A program made the position numbers and the translations under genes. A stretch of 64,000 nt of DNA from positions 447,501-511,500 of the forward strand of contig OY821792.1 in NCBI GenBank assembly GCA_963682175.1. The letters run 5' to 3'. The notes beneath the pieces were generated by a model. That model was given only the letters and a program-made list of their open reading frames with translations. It was not told the DNA's origin and did not search any database. How positions within the stretch are numbered: the stretch's first letter is position 1; every line of letters begins with the position of its first letter. Below, piece by piece: positions 23,501-33,999 of this stretch. The stretch comes from Triglochin maritima (lineage: Eukaryota > Streptophyta > Magnoliopsida > Alismatales > Juncaginaceae).

Positions 23501-25283
23501 TCTTCTTCGTTCCTCTTCCATGTTAGGGTTTGCCGCCGCGTTGTTTCCTGTTGGTCCCTCATTCCTATTTTTGTTCCGATGATTTCCTCCTCCGTCCCTT
23601 GGTGGTCGGAGATGCGGATGTAGGAACCAACATGAGTTCTTGTTATGCCCGATTTTTTTACAGTTGTCGCATGTTTCCTGTGGTTTGTTTCCATATTTTT
23701 TGGTTTTATTTTGTGGTTTTCCGGCGAAGAACGCCTGAGTTTCTGATCGATCAGCGATCTGAGCGGTGGTTCGGCGGGTCTCCTCCCGTTGGATCATCGC
23801 GATGATGGACGCGAGATCAGGAAGGTTGGAAGTCATCAGGACTTGGCTTTGGATAGCTTCGTAGCTGCCGTCGAGTCCGATGAGAAACTGATAGATTTGG
23901 TCCCTTTCTTTCCGCTCGAGAAGGGTTTGTGGGTCAATAGTCGCCGGTTCGTAGATAGCGAGTTCATCACATCCACGTTGTAGTGTTCCGAGATACTCCG
24001 TGATGGTTTGTCCTTGCTGTTTTGTCTGCGACAGATCGTGTTTTAGTTTAAAAATATGAGCGAAGTTGTGGGCTTTACCATATATGTTTTGAGCCGCATC
24101 CCATAGCTCCTTTGCTGAGTTTTTGTAAAGGAAGATGGCCCCGATTTTTGGTTGCATGGAGTTGATCAATCATGACATAACAAGGTGGTCAATCGCCTGT
24201 CACTCTTCTTGTTTTGTTTCGATGTCATCCTCGTCTGGTTTCTTTGTTGTTCCGGAGATGTGTCCCAACTTCCCTTTTCCGCTGAGAGCCAGTGTGACAG
24301 TGCGTGCCCATGACAGATAGTTTTGTCCGTTGAGCAGCTGAGACACCAGTTTTGGGGCATTGTTTTCAAGATCCGACATGTTTTCCTTGATTTTCTTTCA
24401 AGGGTTTTGGGTGTCGGGGTTTGTTTATCACCTTCAACCCCCTTGAGAGGCAAAGATGATGGGTGGTGCTTTTTCTGGTTTGGTTTTCTCTGAGGCGATC
24501 GATGATGAGTGGTGGGCACTCTGAGGATCACCAATCATGGAGCGTTCGCTCTGATACCATATTGAGAAATGAAAGTGTTTGCGGAAAGGAATTATATTAT
24601 GTATATATGTATTTGAATTTTGAATACAAGGGTTTATATAAGCTATCGGGTGGGATATTCGTTGGAGAGCTGGGTCGCGCCTGTTGGTGAAAAGGTGCGT
24701 CTGTTCGAGGAAAGAGGCGTCGGTTGATGAAGAGGTGTGTCTCTTCGTTCCTTTCAACAAAATGAAATTCTATCCCCCCAAAAAACATATTGTAGTGAAA
24801 AATAGTAACTAATAATTACCTTAATTTTCTTTAGCAGGTCATAACCAGTCATCCCAGGCATGCAGTAGTCTGTGATTATCAAACTCACATCAATCTCCTG
24901 CAAAAGTTAAAAACAAAAGCCATTAGAAAAATAATAATACATTTGAAATCCAAAAAATCCAAAAAAAATGCATATTTGTTACCTGTTGACAAGAGAAAAC
25001 AGAGGCAGAAGAAGTTTTTTCCTCTAACAGCCCCAAAAACTCCAGAGCTTTACTTCCAGAATCAAACGTAGTTACTGCATAAAAATCAATGCCAACAAAA
25101 ACCCATCAAAATTTCATCCCCAAAAAATTAAAAAAAACACAAAACAAATTAATTTTATACATAATAAAAAGCATACATACCATGAAAACATGAAGTTTTA
25201 AGTAGCTTCTCAATTAGTTTCCTGTCTGTGATGCTGTCATCAACAGCAAGAACATGAAACTGAGTTTCAGCAACAATTGCCAT
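17585..25283 (-). CDS. Type-A two-component response regulator, ARR8/ARR9-like
   Basis: Five exons on the minus strand (25181-25283, 24983-25074, 24820-24897, 19776-19846, 17585-17828), all with GT-AG borders, join without a break into a 195-residue protein. The receiver domain has the acidic pair D15-D16 (HVLAVDDS), the phospho-acceptor D75 ([10 protein letters not shown]), the MSSE segment at 104-107 and K127 (YLIKPV). The short tail ends [10 protein letters not shown]...[11 protein letters not shown], like the ARR8/ARR9 branch, with no DNA-binding GARP domain, so it is type A. Such proteins take phosphate from histidine phosphotransfer proteins and damp cytokinin signalling. Intron 3 is nearly 5 kb because of a copia insertion and intron 4 holds a MULE derivative, yet every exon and splice border looks sound. 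Start choice: first [19 protein letters not shown], as in the family. Confidence 0.93.
18226..18467. repeat. 33-bp palindromic minisatellite
   Basis: About seven imperfect copies of a 33-bp unit run head to tail. Each contains AGACGCCTCCACGAT and a matching AGGCGTCTTA that can fold back on each other. Mutations on one arm are sometimes matched on the other, for example AGACACC with GGCGTCT or GTGTCT variants. Confidence 0.8.
18899..19096. repeat. GC-rich palindromic repeat cluster
   Basis: This is a second cluster in the same element, built on GGCGTCTGGCTAAGACGCC and CCCAATGGGG-type units. The outer GGACGTCGGACGG and CGTCGGACGCC-like parts pair across it. Confidence 0.75.
19901..20100 (-). 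repeat. Copia 3' LTR
   Basis: The 200-bp LTR reads TGTTGAAAGG to CTCAATA on the minus strand. The start fits the TG rule; the terminal CAATA is shared by both LTRs. Confidence 0.9.
20095..24379 (-). pseudogene. Copia gag-pol polyprotein, degenerate
   Basis: The frame starts at ATG 24379 with a copia gag N-terminus. It is stopped twice by TGA where Trp is expected (about 24201 and 24174), then continues open to 23396. The gag CCHC knuckle [14 protein letters not shown] is at about 23640-23680. The protease has the IDSGATDHM active site near 23175-23200 with further stops nearby. Integrase is recognisable at 22351-22599 ([22 protein letters not shown]). The last 20095-22029 part is open and carries reverse transcriptase ([19 protein letters not shown]) and RNase H ([18 protein letters not shown]). 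The enzyme end is intact in this copy; the gag-protease-integrase part is not, so it is non-functional without help. Confidence 0.9.
24560..24759 (-). repeat. Copia 5' LTR
   Basis: This is the 200-bp partner of 19901-20100. Five transitions separate the pair, all in the last 75 bases as written on the plus strand. Confidence 0.9.
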
Positions 25284-26620
25284 TGTTTCAAAAACAATTC
25301 AAACAAGAGTGTTGGGATGGGATGAAAATGGAGGTAAGGAATTTGGTTGAAGGGGTTGTGTTGTTGGTGGTTGGATATGTATGGAAGAGGTGATGGGGAT
25401 GGCAACAAACAAGATCTTGGGGGGGATTGAAAAGTAAGATCCGACAAGATTTTGCAGTACAAATCTGCAAATCTTCACCACCACCAACCAGTACACCACC
25501 CACTTCAAACCTGTCTTTCAGGACTTGTTGGATTCTCTCCTTTGCATGTGGGTCCCTGTCTTTCTTTGTTAGAGTGCAAAGCAATTGTCAGAGATTGAGA
25601 GAGAGAACGTGAACCCCACTCAATCCAACCTAGGAAGATCCTGTGACATCAAGTTTTGGTGACCCACCTGTGTTTCCCCCATTGAAATCCATGTTTCCCA
25701 AATCAATGTGAAGTCTTCCCACGGTATACCTTTCGATTGATTTCTAGAGAGAAGAGAGATCATTCATATCACATGACATATTTGATTGATTTGTAGAGAG
25801 AGAGAGAGGGTGAAGTGGTCAATCCTGACTTGTTCTCAAGTGATCGATTTGGCTCTCCAATCCTGACTTGTTCCTCCACCCATGGTGTCGATCTCCATCA
25901 CCTCCCATGATATTATCATCCACACTTCTAATTCCAATGTCTACTTCCAAATCAAACCAAATCTACGGTTTTACCTGAGATTAAGTAAATATCATTTATG
26001 ATGGGCACAAACGTGACATGAAATATTTTGTGTTACTATCAAAAATATATTTTTGTGACTCCTCAAGTTAAGACTACACAAGCATGATATGATGGAGGAT
26101 TATATTCGTATATACACGACACGTTAAGTACGCAGCATGTAGCCTAAAGTTTACAACGGGCATAAAATCATAATCAGAAGTTTTTTTGTGTCCTTTTCCC
26201 AAGTAATTTGTACCTCTAGTTATAGTCCATTACTTTTCTAGAACTCGGTTTGTTAAAACTTGATATAATATTGCTCAAACTTATATAAGGGTTAACCTAA
26301 AAATCATGTTTTGAGCATAAATATACACAAGAAGATTTCTATTTTCTAAGGTTCATAACAATCATTGTGGAACAATATATATTTTACTAATCAGATTCTC
26401 CACTATGGGTATTTGAATACAGTAAACTTAGAAATTAGTGGAAGAAAATTTATAAACTTTGATAATCATCGTCAAGATTTTACTCTGACCAGTGAGCACC
26501 TAGTAGACCTCATTCTAGGGAAAGGTTTAACTAAAAGGTGCACTTGTTTCTTAGGGGGGAAATGAAAAATTAAACTTCTAACAAATTTTTATATCTGGAC
26601 CTTAATTTATGGAAGTTGTG
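25284..26620. other. Upstream region of response regulator
   Basis: The probable promoter and 5' UTR of the minus-strand response regulator lie here. GA/CT-rich tracts near 25594-25612 and 25790-25810 are typical of plant leaders. I cannot place a TATA box or start site with confidence. Beyond about 25960 it is AT-rich intergenic DNA with no gene seen. Confidence 0.4.
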
Positions 26621-26649
26621 GTTTTGTAAACTGAGGTCATCTTTACTCA

Positions 26650-27400
26650 TGACATTTTCATATATATCAACCTAGTCATATCAGCACTCTCTCTTTTCAC
26701 CACGTCAGCATGATATTTTCTTCTCTCTCTTTCTACTATTCACCATCCAACCACAATTCACTCATAAAATGTCAACCTAGTCACATTAACACTCTTTCAC
26801 TTCTACCTCATTTATTTTTCTCTCATTTTTAATTTCCCACAATTCTCATTAATTATATCACATGTTTTACGAAAATTAATTATATCACATATTTTTAAAA
26901 AATTAATTATTAAAATGTAATTAAATTTATCACTTTTATCAACATTATTAAAGTAATTACAACAATCTTTTTTGTTTTGTTTTTTGAAATCATTTTAAAT
27001 CTTTTTTTCAAATCTTTTTTTTCAAAATAAGTTTTTTATTTGTTTTAATTTTTTTAAATTTTAATTTATATTTTGAATTTTATCTAAGATCGACTTCCAA
27101 ATGACGCAAGTGAGAGAAAATATTGAAAATTGAGGTATTTTTATCCAATATAAAAAAAAAATTCACTATCCAATATAATAAATTATTTACAATTAAATAT
27201 AAAATAAAACTAATTAAAACAAAACACAAAAAATAAAAAGAAATTAAAAAAACAACCCAGTCGTGAGAATGGACGGCAGACCGCTAGATCCCACGACCTA
27301 GCGGTCTCCCTCCCACTCTTGCACCATCGAGGGGTGATGTCAGCATTTAGTTGGGCACCGTTGAGGGTGCCCTGATAATAATGGAGATGATAGTTTGAGC
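26650..27400. mobile_element. AT-rich relative of the 8.0-9.9 kb element
   Basis: Stretches such as TCAAATC-TTTTTTTTCAAAATAAGTTTT near 27010 and AATAAATTATTTACAA near 27178 match the arm of the foldback-like element at 8220-8410. A GC patch follows, as there: GACCGCTAG (27280-27288) pairs with CTAGCGGTC (27299-27307). GGGCACC and GGGTGCCC near 27353-27374 also form a short inverted pair. Borders are not resolved. Confidence 0.4.
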
Positions 27401-28750
27401 ATAGTTTGATAATTATACCACAATAATAACAGTCTATTTAGAATTGTCTTATGAAGCTCACTTGTTTGAGAGTTTAGAGATATTATGTGTCATAAAAATT
27501 GTTATTATTTAAAATTCAAAAGTAGACTTTTAACGTGTCATGTAGAGGCAAAAGTGACTAGATATACATGTATTACAAGTTTACATTACCATTTTAAGCA
27601 AATTAATTGATTTCTTATTTAGTTAAGCATAATACTAACTACAAATAATCTTGGCTCTTTCATATCTATCATTTTTATTTATTTTATCGTTCTAGACATT
27701 ACACATGACATGACCTATTTGCCACAAACTTTCCATTGTAAGTTTATTTACTTCATGATTAGTGCACAGTAAAATCGTAATTGCACATTATCAAATTTTA
27801 AACAAATGATTTTCACAATCCTAAACTTTATGATAGCATACTTTGTTTCATTTTTAATGAAAAGACTATTTTTTTGTAAGACCGATTTATCCTTCTTTGT
27901 CACATTTTAGTGCTTGATTTAGTTTTGCTGGAGAAACTATAAATTCCTTAGTGGGGAAAAAAATGACCAGTCTTATTTGCAGGGTGTGGGTGTAACCCTC
28001 CATCAAATTGTAACCGCTCACTAATATAAAAATTCTCTTAAATTAATCAATTAATTTTAGTCTCATGATATTATCAATTTAATAAAGTTGAACGACTTGA
28101 TACATGGACTACAAATAAATAGCTAACAAATGTGACCATCTTATTTCTAGCAATCATATAAGTTTTTTAAAATGAGTTATCATAAATCATGTTTCCACAA
28201 GAGAATACATGAAAATAATTTTTATTGCACATTTCATATCTCAAATAACAGCCATCTTTTGGGAACTGGATAATATTTATTCCATCCCAATATTCCTACG
28301 CTAAATCAATATCTAAGAATGAAGTGAAAGCAAGATGGATAGTGGAGTATATTACCGAAACAAACAATCATGAAATGGATGGAAAGAAATAACAGAACAA
28401 AATAATAAATATACTTTGTCTAGCTCTAGAGTTGTCAAACCTCAGCAAACTAAAAAACGCTAGAACCGGACTAAAAAATGCTCGACTCTAGCTTAATTTG
28501 AAAATGAAGTATCTTGATGAAAAATCAAAAAATCTTCAAACTTGATTCGGTAAACAAACCGTCCGAACTCGAAAAAATTTGATCCTCGGCTCGATAGCTT
28601 GCTCGAAATTTTTATTGTTCCATTTATTTTTTTTATATTTGTCAATAACATAAGATAATACTTATGACTCAAAAATTCACTCGACTCGGCTCGTTTACAC
28701 CCCTATCTAGCTCCCCTAACCCTATTATTTGGGAAATCTTAGGTTTAAGA
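27401..28750. other. Intergenic DNA, no gene seen
   Basis: The sequence is AT-rich with no open frames or splice structure of note and no repeat boundary that I could define. Confidence 0.5.
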
Positions 28751-28751
28751 T

Positions 28752-29445
28752 AGGGTCCATTTGTATTGGATTCTAACGATGTTGATTCCTGTGATAATCT
28801 GATTCTTACTAAAATAATTAAAATCTTGATTCCTATAAGAAACTAAATATGTTTGGATGGAATAAATTCTTGTTCATGATTATAAATTTTAAATAACCAG
28901 TATACCGTTACATTTAAATTTATATTGTTAGATTATTATTGTAATATATGGTATGAAAAAAAAATTACTAAGTTAGAATGTCTTTAATGTTTTTTTCTAA
29001 TATTAAAAATTATCATAAAATATAATATATATGACATTTATCTAATAAATATCGTAAAATATGACAATATGTTTGGATTAAAATATATATTGTAAATTCA
29101 TCAAGTTTATTAATTAAATATCGTATAATTCATCAAAAAATTTAAAAACATATAATATATATAACATTTATAGTTTCTAATTAAAAATTTATCAAATAAA
29201 AATATTAAAATATGAGGGTATTATGATAAATACAACTAAGAGTATTATAATAAATGTCACTCTAGAATCTGGATTCATGCAAGAAGTTGTGAAAAATCAA
29301 TTTCTTCATTTTATACAATTTTCATTGTTAAGAATCCAAAGATTCTTATAGAATCTGGAAACTAATTTTCCATTTGTGAAGCACAATTGAATTCTTAGTG
29401 GATTCTTGCTGGAATCCAGCTAGGAATCCTATCAAAAGGGTACCT
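28752..29445. mobile_element. Small inverted-repeat DNA element (MITE-like)
   Basis: The ends AGGGTCCATTTGTATTGGAT and, on the minus strand, AGGTACCCTTTTGATAGGAT are similar inverted repeats. The inside is very AT-rich and without coding capacity. The layout suits a non-autonomous DNA transposon, but the target duplication and superfamily are unclear. Confidence 0.4.
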
Positions 29446-30110
29446 AAGTTTAGTTATATGAATTTTAACTTGAATCACATTACGAAACTAATCATCAAGT
29501 CAATTAGATGTTATGATTTCAGGAAAATGTTTCGGTATTTTCAAAATTCAGGAACAACTTTGTCTTTTAAACTTTTTGTGGGGAAGAATTTACCTTGATT
29601 TTGGTTAAAGCTACTTTTACGTTAAAAAAATTATGGAAACGTAAAAGTACTTGATAAATGCATAATTTTTCAAAAAACAAAAAAAAACTTCTGAAAGTTT
29701 ATGGGATTTGGGTTAGTCGAAATTGTTTCCTGAAGTGTATAATTTTGGAAAGAGAGTAGTTGGATTTCAAATGTATATATAATTTGGTGAAGTGATGATG
29801 ATCACACATAAATCCCAACAAGATATGATTTCGAAGGAACCACTTTTGTTTTCTTTTTTGCATGTGCTATTTGGACGATTAAATCAACCTTTTTCTTGAT
29901 ACGTCTCCCCAGTCAAGCTTGTTAGGGATGAGGGGAATACATATTCAGGGTTCAAACCCCAGCAATAGCACGTCAAACGTCTCGATAAAAATAGTGTTGG
30001 ATCACTCCTAGTTTGGAACCATAATCTGCCTGTTCCCAAGTGGGAGTGACTGTTAGAGAATTCTAGGTCATAAGAAGGAACAAACTTCCGCATGAATTCT
30101 AGACATTACT
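29446..30110. other. Intergenic DNA, no gene seen
   Basis: There is no supported gene. A box-B-like GGTTCAAACCCC at 29949-29960 is the only notable motif. Confidence 0.45.
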
Positions 30111-30566
30111 TAAAAAGGAACAGACTTCACTTAAAAAGGAACATACATCGCTTAAAAAGGAACATACTTCACTTAAAAATGTACAGATATCACTTAAAAA
30201 GGAACAGACAACACTAAAAAGGAACAGACTTCACTTAAAAAGGAACAGAAATCACTTAAAAAGGAACAGACAACACTAAAAAGGAACAGACTTCACTTAA
30301 AAAGGAACAGAAATCACTTAAAAATGAACAGACTTCACTTAAAAAGGGACAGACATCACTTAACAAGGAACATACAACACTAAAAAGGAACAGACATCAG
30401 ATAAAAAGGAACAGACTTCACTTAAGAAGGAACAGACATAAGTTAAAAAGGAACACACAGTCACTCAAAAGGTTTTATAAAGAAGTTGAAAATGAACAGA
30501 CACAACTAAAAAAGGAACACACAACACTTAAAAAGGAACACACATCACTTTAAAAGGAAAACCAAT
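30111..30566. repeat. 21-bp minisatellite
   Basis: About 22 head-to-tail copies of a 20-21 bp unit, consensus AAAAAGGAACAGACATCACTT, lie directly on the 3' side of the FAR1 pseudogene. Variants (ACAACACT, AAATCACTT, ACTTCACTT) recur in a partly ordered way, suggesting duplication of groups of units. Confidence 0.9.
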
Positions 30567-31512
30567 AACTCAAAAATCATAAAGGATAACTCTACATACG
30601 TACCTCTCATACACGAAAGCCACGTCTGAAAGAGTCATATGTAGTTTTCAGTGGTCTCGGAAGACAGCAAAGCGCAACCGAGCAACACAGACTCGAAATG
30701 GTGATTAACTCCCACAAATGGTGCAAAGGGCATGTCATATTTGTTTGTGAGGTACGTAGTGTCGAAACATATAACATCCCCAAAGTATGAATAGGCGGCC
30801 CTGGAACGGCAGTCGGCCTCAGAAAACGTTCCTTAGTCTTCCCTCGTCATTCATATCCATCGCATAGAAAAACATTGCATCAATCTTCTGCATCTTAATG
30901 AAATAGTTCTGAAGAGCTTGTGCATCGCCGGGTCCCATTTTCAAATTCCTTACTTCGGTTATAACATTCCTGCACACACAAAAAATATTAAGGCCGCAGA
31001 TTTCTACAGACAAAATAACGTACAAAAGTTTTGAAACCTTAGGTCTCTATCGTTAAAAGTAAGTTTGGCATGCCCCCCAGCCTCCACAACAAACAATTGC
31101 ATGGTCTTAGCAGTAGAGATCCCAGAAGCATCATTGCACGCTATTCGTGCTATGACGGCCTCAGGTACAAATCGTTTATGTCTTAGAAAACACATCTGGT
31201 GCTCCTGCAGCATTTCATGGTTATGATTGAGATCGACAAAGTTAATCTGGTATCCCCTTGCTGGGTTTCCAGAAACTCTGATGTAAGCCGTGCACTGAAC
31301 TCTACTAGATAAACGTGGCTTCATTATGCCTTGACCTTGGTCTGTTGGTGTCTTACCCTCCTTGGAACAAGTAAGAGTAGTCCGGGTAACCACACCAGCG
31401 TCGTAATGAGTATGTCGTAGCTTAACACCAAAACCACAAGCATCAGCATAGTCGTTGTAAAAGGCTCTTGCTCCTTCGAATGAGGGGAAAATCATCTTCT
31501 CCTTAGGAACGT
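30567..31512 (-). pseudogene. FAR1-like gene, main part, split by gypsy array
   Basis: Exon 31038-31512 codes the FAR1 DNA-binding domain (FPSFEGARAFYNDYADACGF, then CSKEGK, DLNHNHEM). A GT donor after 31038 and an AG acceptor before 30969 lead in phase to the next exon (NVITEVRNLKMGPGDAQALQ) and the MULE-type domain (CFDTTYLTNKYDMPFAPFVG). One extra base near 30820 shifts the frame, and TGA at 30635-30637 replaces an expected Trp. Homology ends at the minisatellite. Its first codons lie 16.9 kb away at 48438-48458, on the far side of the inserted concatemer. FAR1 family proteins are transposase-derived transcription factors of light signalling; whether this was a host gene or a transposon gene cannot be told here. 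Confidence 0.85.
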
Positions 31513-32712
31513 TGATGAGAATTAAATTTATACCGCAAGTGCACGGCGTCAATGGAGACGTGGCAAATACGGGTCGAACACAAGGAGGGAGAGATTATGT
31601 TATTAGTGTGATTTTTGATTAAGGGGAAAGAAGGAGAGAAGAATTAAGTTTGGTTTTGAGATTTTTGGGTTTTAGTTATTTAAAGCAAGAAACAAAAACA
31701 ATTAAAACTAAAGCAAGAACAAAGAAGTGAATTCCGTTGGGTGGAGGATTAGATTTAAGGTTTAGATTAGAGAATTTAGAAACTTATAATAAATCATATT
31801 AGTTATGAAGCATTACATGATAAATGATTTAACATAAACTCAAGTAATCAAAATAAACTAACACGAAATTAAAATAATAACATTCATTCATCTTCTCTTC
31901 ACCCTAATCCGTCACCTCCACCCTTTGGAAGGAGTTAGAAACTCATAGAGGGAGGAAGAAGGGGTCCTAGAGGCATTACAAAAGAAAACTAAAAACACAA
32001 AATAAAAGAAACAGAATTTTATTGCTAAATTATGGAACAAAAGGAAGAACTCCTCACAACATCGTTCTCGGGGCTATTTATAGCCGATACAAGGGACCTA
32101 AGCATGAAATAAGAAAGTACACGCGTCAACACGCAACCGGTAAAATTTTTAGAGCATTAATCTAATTTGGTGCGGCGGATTCGCCGCAATTTGCTCTTGA
32201 GGTGCGGCGGAATCGCCACCTTTTTGGCTCCGAATCGACCCGGATTTTTCCTGTGTGTTTATGGTATGATTTCAATGTCATTTGCGCGTCTGGATTGATT
32301 CTTGCATATCTTTGGAGATCCGAATTAATTTCTTCATATATTTGGAGATCCACATTGATTTTTCTTTATATTTTCTCCGTAATAATAAAAGCTACTCGTG
32401 ATTTGCAATTAGGTCCTTGACTTTTTGCAATTAAGTCCCCGGCTACTTTTGTGCTTAAGTCCTTGTTCTTTTCGTAATTAGGACTTGAATGCTTTTATGC
32501 TTGGATACATTTCCATTTGAAACCCGATAAACTTGAACTTGGTCTTTATGATAGAAATGAGTCTTTTGTACGCGTTTATGCTCGGGATGTGGGTAATTTG
32601 CATTCAGGTCCCTGTATTCTGTAAATAAGACTAAACACATACCTTAGTAGCATTTATTGATGCAAAAGTAATCTAAATGAAAGACATATGATGCAATGTA
32701 TGCAATGCATCA
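31513..32712 (-). repeat. Gypsy LTR 1 (outer, 3' on minus strand)
   Basis: About 1200 bp, from TGATGAGAATT to TGCATCA. It has a 3-base longer GGGAAAGAAGGAGAG segment than the other three LTRs. The TATAAATA box is near 32075-32082 and AATAAA near 32017-32022, both on the minus strand. Confidence 0.92.
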
Positions 32713-32728
32713 AATACCCCCACACCTA
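32713..32728 (-). promoter_or_regulatory. Polypurine tract, unit 1
   Basis: Read on the minus strand, TAGGTGTGGGGGTATT abuts the LTR start TGATGCATTG. It would prime plus-strand DNA synthesis. Equivalent tracts lie at 37957-37972 and 43198-43213. Confidence 0.8.
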
Positions 32729-33999
32729 GATTTTGCTAGTCCCTAGCAAAACAGAATATAAAAGAAATGAAAACAGGGAAATCCTAACTCACTTTCGTAG
32801 GAATCACGGTTGCACTTAGCATGTGCAACAAGCCTTTAAACCTCCAGGTTGCCTTAGAGGACGAGTTTTGTCTCGTGAGGGTTTTCAGTTGACACACCCA
32901 CAAAGTCTTAATTCAACATTCCATTAATAGCTCTTAATATTTCTGCCTTAACCTTATACATCTCACTTAAAGTTCTCGCATGCTCATTATACAGTTCTAA
33001 CTTATAAAAAGTTTGACTTGGTCTTTATTCCTCCACATTCACACCACTAACCCCTCTACACATGTTATCACATAAATTATTTTGCACGCCTCCTCTGGTG
33101 GTGAAGTATCATTTGGATCAACCATGGCATGGATCATTCCTTTAGCTTTGGGCCTTGAGTATCTTAAAGTATTTATTTTTTTTTTCCTTTTTCCGTGATT
33201 CAACACATTTGCTTTTCTTTTTAACACTTATACCATTTTTGCATTCGTGTAGCGAGTTTGGTCGATAATCCCGAGCTGGCAGACTCAAGTTACCGGGTTT
33301 CAAGATACCCCTACGGACCAGTGACTCGAAGACTTGGGCTTTTGTAATTATTTTGCAAAATGTGTTTTCCTCACTTTATTTTTATTTTATTTTACTTTTA
33401 TTTTCCTCAAGGCTTAATTGCTATTAGAAGTCCACACTTCCCGGTATATTTTCCTCAACCTCTGCTTTTTATCAACCACTTCAAAGATTTGATTCATCCA
33501 ATTTAAGTGCATACATGTCTTACAAGGGCCATGGGTTATTTCTTTGGAACTTAGATTTATGTCATAATTTCTACAAGCAGAACTATATAATAAGGAACAA
33601 AAACTTAATGCAATTTGTACACGGGTTTTGGCAGTTCAATCTTAAGCTATGTCATAGAATATTGAATTTTTTTTTTATTATTTTTTTTTATTTAAAATAA
33701 AGCAGAGCAGAAAATCAAATAGATAGATATGTAAATATATAAACCCCCCCACACCTAAATCATGCATTGTCCTCAATGTATGCGAGCAAGATACTACATG
33801 GATTTATGCATGAAAAAGGAAAGATCTCACCAACGTGAAGTACAAAGGAAAGTTCATGGCTCTGTTGATGGACAAAAACCCGAATTCCCTCAAAAACCTG
33901 TGAGATGCTAAAGAAGGGATAAAAACAATTTTTTTTTTTTTTTTACTTATTGTTATACAAATATAACTATGTACAAACATAAGTTCCCATCTTCATTTG

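Larger units (their letters stand above)
19901..24759 (-). mobile_element. Ty1/copia retrotransposon in intron 3
   Basis: This is a full-length 4.86-kb copia element with 200-bp LTRs at both ends and the target duplication AAATG at 19896-19900 and 24760-24764. Read on the minus strand, the primer binding site TGGTATCAGAGC follows the 5' LTR directly (24548-24559), as in elements primed by initiator tRNA-Met. A polypurine tract (20101-20112) precedes the 3' LTR. Coding order is gag, protease, integrase, reverse transcriptase, RNase H. The two LTRs differ at five positions by eye, all transitions. It lies antisense to nothing: element and host gene share the minus strand. Confidence 0.93.

Noticed and set aside
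25214..25584. Frames overlapping response-regulator exon 1 and its upstream region
   Set aside because: The spliced five-exon model explains the coding part; the rest is 5' flank with low-complexity Pro/His/Ser-rich peptides.
29930..30000. tRNA gene or SINE from GGTTCAAACCCC
   Set aside because: Only a box-B-like motif is present; no cloverleaf arms, convincing box A, or A-tail with duplication was found. The similar motif at 56736-56749 was rejected for the same reason.
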